This document shows positions 19,031-26,808 of a stretch of 64,000 bases of DNA, one piece after another; within the stretch, counting starts at the first letter, position 1; each line of letters begins with the position of its first letter. Under the pieces are notes generated by a model. It did not search any database. It saw nothing but the letters and a program-made list of their open reading frames with translations, and was not told the origin of the DNA. Source of the DNA: CAWAVN01 sp963844315. Its GTDB lineage: Bacteria; Planctomycetota; Planctomycetia; Planctomycetales; Planctomycetaceae. A program made the translations under genes and the position numbers. The DNA lies in assembly GCA_963844315.1 (NCBI GenBank), contig CAWJOC010000026.1, forward strand, positions 185,624 through 249,623, given 5' to 3'.

Positions 19031-20246
19031 ATGCCTAGTTGTGTTTTAGCTTACTCCGGCGGGTTGGATACTTCGGTCATCTTGGGCTGGCTGCAAGATG
19101 AAGGTTACGAAGTGCATTGCGTGTACGTGGACCTGGGTCAGCCCTGCGAGGACCGCGAAGCGATCCTGAAAAAAGCCCGGGACAATGGGGCCAAATCCTC
19201 CCGCATCGTGGATGTGCAGGAAGAGCTTTGCCGGGATTTCGCGTTTCCCGTCCTGATGTGGCAGGCGAAGTACGAAAACATCTACCTGATGGGCACATCC
19301 ATCGCCCGCCCCTTGATTGCCAAAGCCTGCCTGCAAGTCGCCCGCGAAGTCGGGGCGGACGCCTTCGCCCACGGAGCCACCGGCAAAGGCAACGACCAAT
19401 GCCGGTTCCAACTCGCCGCCGAGGCTTTGGAGCCTGCGGTGAAAATCATCGCTCCCTGGCGGATCGAAAAGTTCCGGAAGCTGTTTCCAGGCCGGTCGGA
19501 GATGATCGCTTACTGCGAGAAAAAAGGCATTCCGGTCAAAGCCTCGCTCGCCAAGCCGTATAGCTCCGACGAGAACTGTTTGCACATCAGCTACGAAGCC
19601 GGGAAGCTCGAAGACCTCGCCACCGATGGCTACCAGACCGTGGACTTCGGGATGACCGTTTCGCCCCAGGAAGCCCCGGACAAGCCCGAACGCATCACGA
19701 TTGCGTTTGAGAAGGGCGTTCCGGTTTCGCTCAACGGGAAAAAATGCTCGGCCCTGGAAATGGTCAAAGGGCTGAACACCATCGGCGGACGCAACGGCGT
19801 GGGGCGGATTGATGCCGTCGAAAACCGCTTCGTCGGCATGAAAAGCCGGGGCGTGTACGAAGCTCCCGGCATGACGATTCTCTACACCGCCCACCAACTC
19901 ATCGAGCAACTCACGTTGGACCGGGATTTGGTGCATCTCAGGGACCGTTTGGCCCCGGAAGTGGCCGAGATGGTGTACTATGGTTTCTGGTACGTCCCCA
20001 AGATGGACGCCTTGATGTCGTTTATCCAAACCGCCCAAGCTCCCGTGACGGGCGAAGTGCGTTTTGAATCTGTACAAGGGAAACATTCTGGTTTCCAGCC
20101 GCCAAAGTCCCCACAGTTTGTATGATGTCGATATCGCAAGTATGGAAGGCGGCGGGTCTTACAACCAAACCGACGCCGAGGGCTTTTTGCGGATCATGGG
20201 CCTGCCCAGCCGGGTGCAGGGCCGGGTCCACAAGCGGAGTTATTGA
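19031..20246 (+). CDS. argG: Argininosuccinate synthase, one frameshift
   Basis: ATG 19031 starts MPSCVLAYSGGLDTSVILGW, the N-type ATP pyrophosphatase P-loop (SGGLDTS). HGATGKGNDQCRF, the aspartate/citrulline-binding KPYSSDENCLHISYE, and GRNGVGRIDAVENRFVGMKS follow. At a TTTT run near 20058 the frame breaks. Reading on with one T fewer gives VRLNLYKGNILVSSRQSPHS and SLYDVDIASMEGGGSYNQTD to the stop at 20244-20246, the normal ArgG C-terminus. The enzyme joins citrulline and aspartate using ATP in arginine biosynthesis. No other arg genes are adjacent. Confidence 0.95.
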
Positions 20247-20364
20247 ACAATTCCATGAAAAACCAGGAAATGAGGGAATAAATTCCCTGCGTTAAGGGTC
20301 CAATTCCCCGAACGGCTGGAAAGGCCGGCCGTGATGATTTCTCATTTTCCAATGGAGAGCAACA

Positions 20365-20695
20365 ATGAAGAAGGTTCTGGGAATTGCTTGTTCAATCGCG
20401 TTGATTTGCTTTGTGATGGGCTGCGGCAAAACGGAAGAACCCGCCAAATCGCCCGCCAAAACGCCCGCCACCGACACCAGCCAACTTGACAACCAAAGCC
20501 CCAAAGGCAGCGCAGGATTCGGAACCCGCCCCCAAAGGGAACATTGAACCCAACGTGACAAACGAAAAAGTGGCCCCGGCTCCCGAAGAAGCCACTAAGA
20601 AAGCTGAAGAAGCCACTGAAAAAGCCGAAGAAGCCACCCAGAAAGCTGAAGAAGCCACTGAAAAAGCCGAAGAAGCCACCCAGAAAGTCGAATAG
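20365..20695 (+). CDS. Small lipoprotein with heptad repeats, one frameshift
   Basis: ATG 20365 follows GGAGAGCAACA. The N-terminus has a signal with lipobox (CFVMGC, Cys 20) and a Lys/Pro/Ala-rich stretch. Around the CCCC at 20499-20502 the coding sense moves by one frame, giving PKAAQDSEPAPKGNIEPNV, then five near-identical seven-residue units of the type KAEEATE/KAEEATQ, and a stop at 20693-20695. The heptads suggest a helical coiled coil, loosely like Lpp-type envelope lipoproteins. I know no specific family. A hairpin terminator follows at 20727-20770. Confidence 0.6.
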
Positions 20696-20726
20696 TTGGC
20701 TGCGCAAACGACTTCTCCAATCATCC

Positions 20727-20770
20727 AAAACGCCAGGCGGGTTTCCCAAAAAATCCCCTGGCGTTTTTTG
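20727..20770 (+). terminator. Rho-independent terminator
   Basis: ACGCCAGG and CCTGGCGT pair around a 19-base loop and are followed by TTTTTT. It lies just after the lipoprotein stop. Confidence 0.75.
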
Positions 20771-20912
20771 CTGCGCGGTCCGGGGATTTTCGCGAGAAGA
20801 GTTTTTCCTCAAATCGGGAGTTCGCGGTTAATGAGTGATCGCAATGGCGGTTGGATCCGGAAAGCCATGGCGTTCTGGATTCCGTTTTCCGCATTCGATT
20901 GGCTGGTGACTC

Positions 20913-21791
20913 ATGCCGCTCGTCCCGATGGACCCAAAAACATCCGCAGCAATCCGGTTTGTTCCGCATCCTCTGTTTTCCCATGCGGATGCCCAGGCGC
21001 AAATCGAGCAATTCCTGCCCGAAGGCTTCGCCGAGAAGCCTGCCGCTTCCGAACCGGAGGGACTGTTGCCTCAGACATCGTCCCTGGGCAAGCTCTGCGA
21101 GGAGCCGCTGCTGTCTCGCGGCGAAGAGCGGTATTTGTTCCTGCGGATGAACTACGAAAAATTCATCGCCCAAAAGTCCAAAGGGAAGAAGCGGGCGGAA
21201 CATTTGGCCCAAGCGACGGCGTTTTGCAACCGGATTCTGCTGGCGAACGTCCGGCTGTTGGTCTCCATCGCCGGTCAGTTCGCCACGCGCTCGGTCCACA
21301 CGGAGGAATTGGTTTCCGAAGGCGTGGTTCCGCTGTTAAAGGCCATCGAGTTATTCGATGTCTCCCGCGGCTTTTCATTTGGAACGTATGCGACCCACGT
21401 GCTGCGAAATCACTTCCGCCGGGTGGGTGAGAAACGGCAAAAACAGCACCGCCAAACTTCCCTGTTGCCGGAAACCCTGCTCGCCGATGTTCCCTGCCAA
21501 GGCACCCCCGCGAAGCCGCAAGCGGAACTCGCCCAAAGGCAAGGCCATCTGGCCGAGGAATGTCTGGCCCTGTTGCCCCAGGTGGATCAAACCATTCTGC
21601 GCGCCCGGTTCGGTTTCGATGATCCGGCTTCCCCCAAACTCAGGTCCTATGCCGAGGTGGGCGAAGTGGTGGGACTGAGCAAAGAGCGCGTCCGCGTGCG
21701 TGCCCACCGGGCGCTCGAACAACTCAAGGAAACCGCCCAAGAACGCCGCTGGGAATTCCCGGAAATGGAAACCATGAACCTGGGGGCCTAG
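20913..21791 (+). CDS. Sigma-70 family RNA polymerase sigma factor
   Basis: There are 292 residues. Region 2 is seen as NRILLANVRLLVSIAGQFAT, ELVSEGVVPLLKAIELFDVS and RGFSFGTYATHVLRNHFRR, matching the core-binding and -10 recognition helices. Region 4 near the C-terminus is YAEVGEVVGLSKERVRVRAH followed by RALEQLKE, a helix-turn-helix for -35 recognition. The LVSEGVVPLLKAIELFD pattern resembles RpoD/SigB-like factors more than ECF factors; the N-terminal 70 residues are unique. No anti-sigma factor is adjacent. Confidence 0.9.
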   Translation: MPLVPMDPKTSAAIRFVPHPLFSHADAQAQIEQFLPEGFAEKPAASEPEGLLPQTSSLGKLCEEPLLSRGEERYLFLRMNYEKFIAQKSKGKKRAEHLAQATAFCNRILLANVRLLVSIAGQFATRSVHTEELVSEGVVPLLKAIELFDVSRGFSFGTYATHVLRNHFRRVGEKRQKQHRQTSLLPETLLADVPCQGTPAKPQAELAQRQGHLAEECLALLPQVDQTILRARFGFDDPASPKLRSYAEVGEVVGLSKERVRVRAHRALEQLKETAQERRWEFPEMETMNLGA

Positions 21792-21814
21792 GACCGCACC
21801 CATCTTCGTTGAGC

Positions 21815-21892
21815 GTGTGCCACTGGCTCTGCCAGTGCGATTCGGAGTTGGGTCTCCCGTCCGAGCACTGGCGAAGCCAGTGGCACACAACC
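21815..21892. repeat. Inverted repeat, GCCACTGGCTCTGCCAGTG family
   Basis: GTGTGCCACTGGCTCTGCCA is mirrored by TGGCGAAGCCAGTGGCACAC about 35 bases further on. Other copies lie at 24174-24249 and 47412-47487. Each arm is itself partly self-complementary. Here it lies between convergent genes. Confidence 0.85.
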
Positions 21893-21965
21893 TGTCGATC
21901 GAATTTGGGTGAGATACTAGGCCGGTCAATGCTTGGGCGACGGCTTGCCGCGTACTGCGGGTCAG

Positions 21966-24047
21966 TTACGGCGATTGAGGTTCCCCTTTCCAAGGAGCCA
22001 GCCGCAGCACGCGGTCATGGGTTTGCATCAGGATCGTTTCGCCGTCAATCACCAGATTGCCCCCAGGCATTGGGAATGCGGGGAAAGTCCGCTCGGGGGT
22101 TTGAGAGATCAAATCAATCGCACACACGCCGCCCGCAGCCAGAGGCAAGAGGTATTTGGGACCATCGGAATGGGAAACCCGCACTCCGCGTCCGCCGGGT
22201 TTTGGGGTGGACAGGGTCTTTTCGATTTTTCCCTGATCGAGATTAATGAACCGCACCGATTGCGAACCGACCAATAAAATCCGGTGGCCAATCGCCGGGC
22301 TGAGAAACAACCCGTCGCCTCTTGGCAAGGTCCATAACGGCTTTCCGCTGGGAAGCGAAACCGCATGCAGCCTGTGGGATTCCGGCGATAAGAGCACGGC
22401 CGTCTCTTGATGGACCACAAGACAAACATCTCGGCCTCCGGTCCACCAATCGTCTGGCCTTTCGTTTTGGCTGCCCATTCCCAATAGCCAGTCGTTTGGG
22501 TTCGGAAGGGGGAAATCCTTCCGCGCATAGCGGCAGACCCACCGGCAGCTTCGGAGGTGTGGATCAACCGCCGCCATGGCTCCCGCCCCGGTGGGACAGA
22601 GCAACAACCCCCCGCTGTAAACCACCGGGCAAGCCCACCTCAGCCTGATGCGGTCTTTCGAAACCGGCCACCCCGTCATGCCGAGGGAAACCGACCATTG
22701 AATGCTTCCGGTCTTGGGTGAAAGAACCACCAAGCGAATCTCGTGGTTTTGTTCGCCGATAAGGTAGAGCGAACTTCCCAAAGGCGTCGGCGGTCCAAAG
22801 AGAAACAGGTCGTGTTCCGGGTCGATGGAATTGTCGCCGGTTCCCTGCGTCGGAAATCTCCACAATTCCTGACCCGTCTGATTGTCCAAAGCCAACAATT
22901 GAGCGGGGGCTTTCTTGGCGAGCGGATCAGAAACGCGGTCCGTCAACGTGAGAAACACCCGCCTGCCGTCGCTTGTGAGCGAACCCGCATTTCGGTCGGC
23001 CAATGCAAAGGCGGCCAGTTGCCCGGAAATCGTCTCCCGAAGCTTAGGGTTCTCTGTGAGGTGCGGATTTTGCGCCAACTCGACGGAATACGATTCCAGC
23101 GGCATTCGCCAACGGATCATTCCTGTTGTCCGGTCATACGCCGTGACCCCGTTAAGACTTCTCGCGATGACCAAATCCCCCGCCACAACCGGCGAGGAAT
23201 TGGCCAGCGGCGAAAACCCCCGCTGCGCGAGTTGCTCTTGCACCTCCCGCAACAGTCCTTCTGCGGCATCCGGCAGGCTTGCCGCGTGTTCCCAAAGAAC
23301 TTCACTTGACGGCAGCACCAGCGGGTGGCTGGGGTCGGAGCGCAGCGACGCCCCCAGTTTGATCGTTCCTGGGGGCTCCCTACGGTCGACCTCCGCCACC
23401 CCCATCATCTGGAACTGATTCTCGAACTTTCTCAGTTCATTCCGATAACGTTTTGTAACCTGCCCCGCTTCTTCGGTCATGCCCAACCGCGACAAGGCCA
23501 CTGCCCAGCGCATCACATCCGCTGGCCGCATGTTTGGCTGGGTGAAAGGATGCTCGCTGATCGCCTGGTAAGCCGCCGCCGCTGCGAGAAACTCCCCCTG
23601 ATCGAACAACCAAGCCGCCGATGTTCGCAGGGCTTCATAGCCTGCTTTCGTCAGCGGATATTGCTCCGCCACCTTGCAAATAGCGGTGAAATCATGGGTC
23701 TCTCGAGCCGCCAACAATTTGGCCCGCGCAATCCCGCCGAATTTTTCCTCGTACCGCGCCAATCCCTCGGCGGGAAGCGATTCCAGCATCCGCCGGGCCG
23801 CGCTCTGGCTATTCTCATAAGCGGCTTCGCCACGCGGAATCAATGCCTGATCGCTATCGAGCAAACTCTGCAAGCGATCCAGCGCGAAATCCATTTCGCC
23901 AGCCTCCAAACAGTTTTCCGCTTCACTGAGCCAGGCTTGATGAACCCGCGAAACCTCCACGGCGGCGGAGCGGCTGAAATCCTCCCCATTGGCCAGGCTC
24001 GCCAATTGCCAAGAACAGATTCCGACGAGAATCCAATCAATCCGCAT
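21966..24047 (-). CDS. Exported PQQ/BamB-like beta-propeller protein
   Basis: From ATG 24047 (GGAGGG eight bases upstream) there are 693 residues with a signal peptide (WILVGICSWQLASLANGEDF). The N-terminal ~200 residues are helical and TPR-like. The remainder has PQQ-like blade motifs: TAYDRTTGMIRWRMPL, LLALDNQTGQELWRFP, VVLSPKTGSIQWSVSL and HAVSLPSGKPLWTLPRG. This helical-plus-propeller layout is common in Planctomycetes with unknown function. A dispersed palindromic repeat lies in frame at 23323-23402, encoding about 26 residues between the helical part and the first blades. Confidence 0.85.
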   Translation of the reverse strand: MRIDWILVGICSWQLASLANGEDFSRSAAVEVSRVHQAWLSEAENCLEAGEMDFALDRLQSLLDSDQALIPRGEAAYENSQSAARRMLESLPAEGLARYEEKFGGIARAKLLAARETHDFTAICKVAEQYPLTKAGYEALRTSAAWLFDQGEFLAAAAAYQAISEHPFTQPNMRPADVMRWAVALSRLGMTEEAGQVTKRYRNELRKFENQFQMMGVAEVDRREPPGTIKLGASLRSDPSHPLVLPSSEVLWEHAASLPDAAEGLLREVQEQLAQRGFSPLANSSPVVAGDLVIARSLNGVTAYDRTTGMIRWRMPLESYSVELAQNPHLTENPKLRETISGQLAAFALADRNAGSLTSDGRRVFLTLTDRVSDPLAKKAPAQLLALDNQTGQELWRFPTQGTGDNSIDPEHDLFLFGPPTPLGSSLYLIGEQNHEIRLVVLSPKTGSIQWSVSLGMTGWPVSKDRIRLRWACPVVYSGGLLLCPTGAGAMAAVDPHLRSCRWVCRYARKDFPLPNPNDWLLGMGSQNERPDDWWTGGRDVCLVVHQETAVLLSPESHRLHAVSLPSGKPLWTLPRGDGLFLSPAIGHRILLVGSQSVRFINLDQGKIEKTLSTPKPGGRGVRVSHSDGPKYLLPLAAGGVCAIDLISQTPERTFPAFPMPGGNLVIDGETILMQTHDRVLRLAPWKGEPQSP
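23323..23402. repeat. Dispersed palindromic element inside a coding sequence
   Basis: The sequence starts GGGTGGCTGGGGTCGGAGCG, contains CCCCCAG/CTGGGGG arms and ends CTCCGCCACCC. It closely matches the intergenic element at 39289-39361 (TGGGGTCGAGCGCAGCGAGC; CTGGGGGCTCCCGTTGGTCG). It keeps the frame of the host gene, where it encodes GTIKLGASLRSDPSHP-like residues. Confidence 0.75.
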
Positions 24048-24173
24048 GCACCCTCCGCGTGTAGCCAGAGGCTGCATTGTGGCATACAGTAGCGTGGAAA
24101 GAAAACCCCGGCTGAGTTAATGAGGATCGAGGATGGCGGATAGAAGTTCGTGTCGCGTTAAACTTCGATTGAC

Positions 24174-24249
24174 GTGTGCCACTGGCTCTGCCAGTGCGAA
24201 TGTAAGTCCGATTGACCTTTCAAACACTGGCAAAGCCAGTGGCACACAA
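24174..24249. repeat. Inverted repeat, GCCACTGGCTCTGCCAGTG family
   Basis: GTGTGCCACTGGCTCTGCCA and TGGCAAAGCCAGTGGCACAC flank a 36-base centre. This is the second of three copies in the window. Confidence 0.85.
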
Positions 24250-24263
24250 CCAGTTCATCGAAG

Positions 24264-25115
24264 ATGGACAGAGCATTCGAAGGATTTGAGATCCTCCATC
24301 CTCACAAGATTTCGGAGAAGGTATTGAATCCACAAAAGCGCATCATCCAACTGACCGATCTGCACTTGCTTTGCGATCAAAAAGGGCGGCTCAAGGACGT
24401 GCCGACTTGGGAGACGTTCCGCGAAGTCTTGCAGCACGTCCGCGCGCACGCGGGCGAGTTTGATCTTTTGGTGCTCACTGGCGACTTGGCCCAGGATGAG
24501 CTTTCCGAAACGTATGCCCTGCTCCGGGAAGAGCTAGGCGAATGGCTCCCCCGCTGCCGGATCGTGCCGGGCAACCACGATAACCGCGCGGGCCTTAGGC
24601 AAGTCTTCCCAGAAATCATGCCCTCCGGCGGCGAGTTTCTTTCGTTCCAAGAAACCGTGGGCCATTGGCAAATCATTGGCCTAGACACCCATCAACCCGG
24701 CGAAGTCCGAGGACGAATCGCGGCGGACCAACTCGATTGGCTCTCAAAACAACTCCAGCCATTCCCAGGGCATCCCACGCTCCTCTTCCTGCACCATCCG
24801 CCCATCTCGATGAACAGCCCCTGGCTCGACAAAATCGCCTTCGACGACCCGGAACCTTTGTGCGAACTCATCAAGGCCCACCCAAACATCCGCGCAATCG
24901 CCACCGGCCACGTGCATCATGTGTTTCAAGGAAAACTCGCCCACGCCGACTTTTTCACCACCCCCTCCACCGCCGTTCAATTCGAACCGAGCGGAGAAAT
25001 ATCTTCCTATACACTGGACCCGCCAGGCTATCGGGTGTTTGATATGGAAGAGAGCGTCTATCGAACCCAAGTCGTGCGGTTGCCAGAATTGCGGTATCCG
25101 GCGTGCGAGGAGTGA
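24264..25115 (+). CDS. Calcineurin-like metallophosphoesterase (CpdA-like)
   Basis: There are 283 residues from ATG 24264; a later TTG start near residue 21, just before NPQKRIIQLTD, may be correct because the domain begins there. All five metallophosphoesterase motifs are present: DLHL (Asp, His), GDLAQD, GNHDN, LFLHHPP and GHVHH. Spacing and length match the class III cyclic-nucleotide phosphodiesterase/CpdA subfamily, so hydrolysis of cAMP or another phosphodiester in the cytoplasm is likely. No signal peptide is seen. The gene is monocistronic, bounded upstream by a palindromic repeat. Confidence 0.88.
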   Translation: MDRAFEGFEILHPHKISEKVLNPQKRIIQLTDLHLLCDQKGRLKDVPTWETFREVLQHVRAHAGEFDLLVLTGDLAQDELSETYALLREELGEWLPRCRIVPGNHDNRAGLRQVFPEIMPSGGEFLSFQETVGHWQIIGLDTHQPGEVRGRIAADQLDWLSKQLQPFPGHPTLLFLHHPPISMNSPWLDKIAFDDPEPLCELIKAHPNIRAIATGHVHHVFQGKLAHADFFTTPSTAVQFEPSGEISSYTLDPPGYRVFDMEESVYRTQVVRLPELRYPACEE

Positions 25116-25167
25116 TCGCGAGAGAGACTGTAGGGTATGTCCTGACGCACCCTATCGGAAAGTTGGG

Positions 25168-26035
25168 ATGAAAATGGCAATCCATCGATCCACAACCAAT
25201 CGTCTCCTAGCGGTCGTCGTTTTTATCGGCTTGCAGTCTCATCTCATTGGGAGTGAGGATCCAATCTTCGTCGATTTCCGGCAAGTTGATGCTTCGGGTT
25301 GTTACTATGTCGTAGTTCGGAGGTTGGGCGGACCAATCCACGATGACACGAGTGGTCCAGTGGAAGTCTTGATCGCCGAGCACCATCTTGGTAGCGCCAC
25401 CCCTTAAACCAGCCGAGGGTTATGCGGAAATCATTGATGCTCCAACTCGCCCCCTCCTCCATGCAACTGTTGTGAGATCAACCGTGGGCATTCGGGACGG
25501 TGATCGAATTATCGGCAGGACGAGGTTGGCTGACCCACCACGAAAATTGCTGATTTCGTCACAGCGATTGGGAATTGCGTGCGTCGATGAGCAAGGAATG
25601 AATCATAAAGTCCAAAGCGGTCCAGCCGTTCGGGTTTTCCACATGTCGGGAAAACTTCGCTTCAAAAAAACACTGGCTGACATTTTCACAGCCGAGGAAA
25701 TCGAAAGATTTGAGACAGGCTCATACGGCATTGACTGGTTTCGCGAAGCCTGGATCGACGAGGTTCAGAAAAAACTCGTCATCATTGCCGCAGAAGAGCG
25801 GAAGATTGGCGATATCCCTTTTGGTTTGCCAGACCACCAGAGGATTCGAGTGATTGACCTCAAAACCGGCAATTCCACATTGGGAGGAGAGGACGAAGTC
25901 CTTCAAGCCATTTCGACCAAAAATCCGACGGGACTCAAATTCGCCATTGAGTTGGCTGGTCAAATGAAAATCAAATCGGCGATTCCATTACTCGTCGAAT
26001 TTATCAGTCGTCCGATAAGGACGAGAATTGCGTAA
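25168..26035 (+). CDS. Exported hypothetical protein, one frameshift
   Basis: ATG 25168 begins MKMAIHRSTTNRLLAVVVFI, a signal peptide ending near HLIGSED. The first frame stops at 25405-25407, but in the next frame the text continues without a gap (LKPAEGYAEIIDAPTRPLLH onward) to 26035, so a base is probably wrong in the CCCC run near 25402. The remainder includes GIACVDEQGMNHK, FREAWIDEVQKKLVI and a C-terminal HEAT-like end (AIPLLVEFI). I recognise no family. Composition is slightly more AT-rich than its neighbours, as in the next gene. Confidence 0.5.
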
Positions 26036-26087
26036 GATCACGAAGGTGGCTTTGGCGAACTTTGGGAAGTCCCCTGAGTGAATCCCG

Positions 26088-26735
26088 ATGGAACATGGTA
26101 TCAAACAGGAAACTAAGACGGCGGCAAGAGTATTTTGCATCCTTCCCATTCTCGTTCTGCTTGGCGTCTTGATCGCATTTTTCATCCATGCAATTCGAGA
26201 TGCACAGATCGACGCAGAAGCTTCGCGGATGATGGGGAAACTTGGGCAGGTTCGCTTAGGATTGGAAAACTTTGAAACGCTCAATGGCCATCCCTTGCCG
26301 AGATTGACGCAAACAAAGGAGGGGAGAACTATCAGTTGGCGAGAGCAAATGCTCCCCTATCTCCATGATTTTCATGACAACCAAGAGCATCCGGAATTAC
26401 TCACGCATGATGCTCCAATTTGGTATCGAACCGATTCGGATTCGAGTGATCCCGCCTGGACAAGCATTGTGGCTGTTTATGACCCCACCAATGCGGGCGA
26501 TGATTCGCAAAGAAACTGGGCAATCGTGGCGATGGCGGAGACGGGCATCTCTTGGAGGTCTCCGCATGACATCACGCTCGCTGACCTTGCAAAGATTCTA
26601 GCGCGAAGGGATACCAAGCGAAAGCCGATTGCCGTCCTGACTGCGTCTGGAACAATAGGATCCTTTAAGGATGGCGGCGTTGCCACTTATGATATTGCCC
26701 GCGAAGAAAAATTGAGCAAGTTCTTGTTTCGCTAA
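26088..26735 (+). CDS. Membrane-anchored protein resembling DUF1559 pseudopilins
   Basis: There are 215 residues with one N-terminal membrane helix (VFCILPILVLLGVLIAFFIH). LGLENFETLNGHPLPR and ISWREQMLPYL follow, recalling the DUF1559 core, in which a helix is followed by an N-x-x-G-x-x-P region and S-W-R-x-x-L-L-P-Y-L. The prepilin cleavage motif and C-terminal H-x-G-G-x-N signature of DUF1559 are not obvious, although GSFKDGGVATY may be equivalent. Membership is tentative. It follows the hypothetical gene at 25168 by 52 bases and the two may be co-transcribed. Confidence 0.5.
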   Translation: MEHGIKQETKTAARVFCILPILVLLGVLIAFFIHAIRDAQIDAEASRMMGKLGQVRLGLENFETLNGHPLPRLTQTKEGRTISWREQMLPYLHDFHDNQEHPELLTHDAPIWYRTDSDSSDPAWTSIVAVYDPTNAGDDSQRNWAIVAMAETGISWRSPHDITLADLAKILARRDTKRKPIAVLTASGTIGSFKDGGVATYDIAREEKLSKFLFR

Positions 26736-26808
26736 AATCATTGGAGGTGACGTGCTTGTTCGACGGACCTCGGAACTTTGATTCCGAGATCAAGACAATC
26801 GCTACAGA

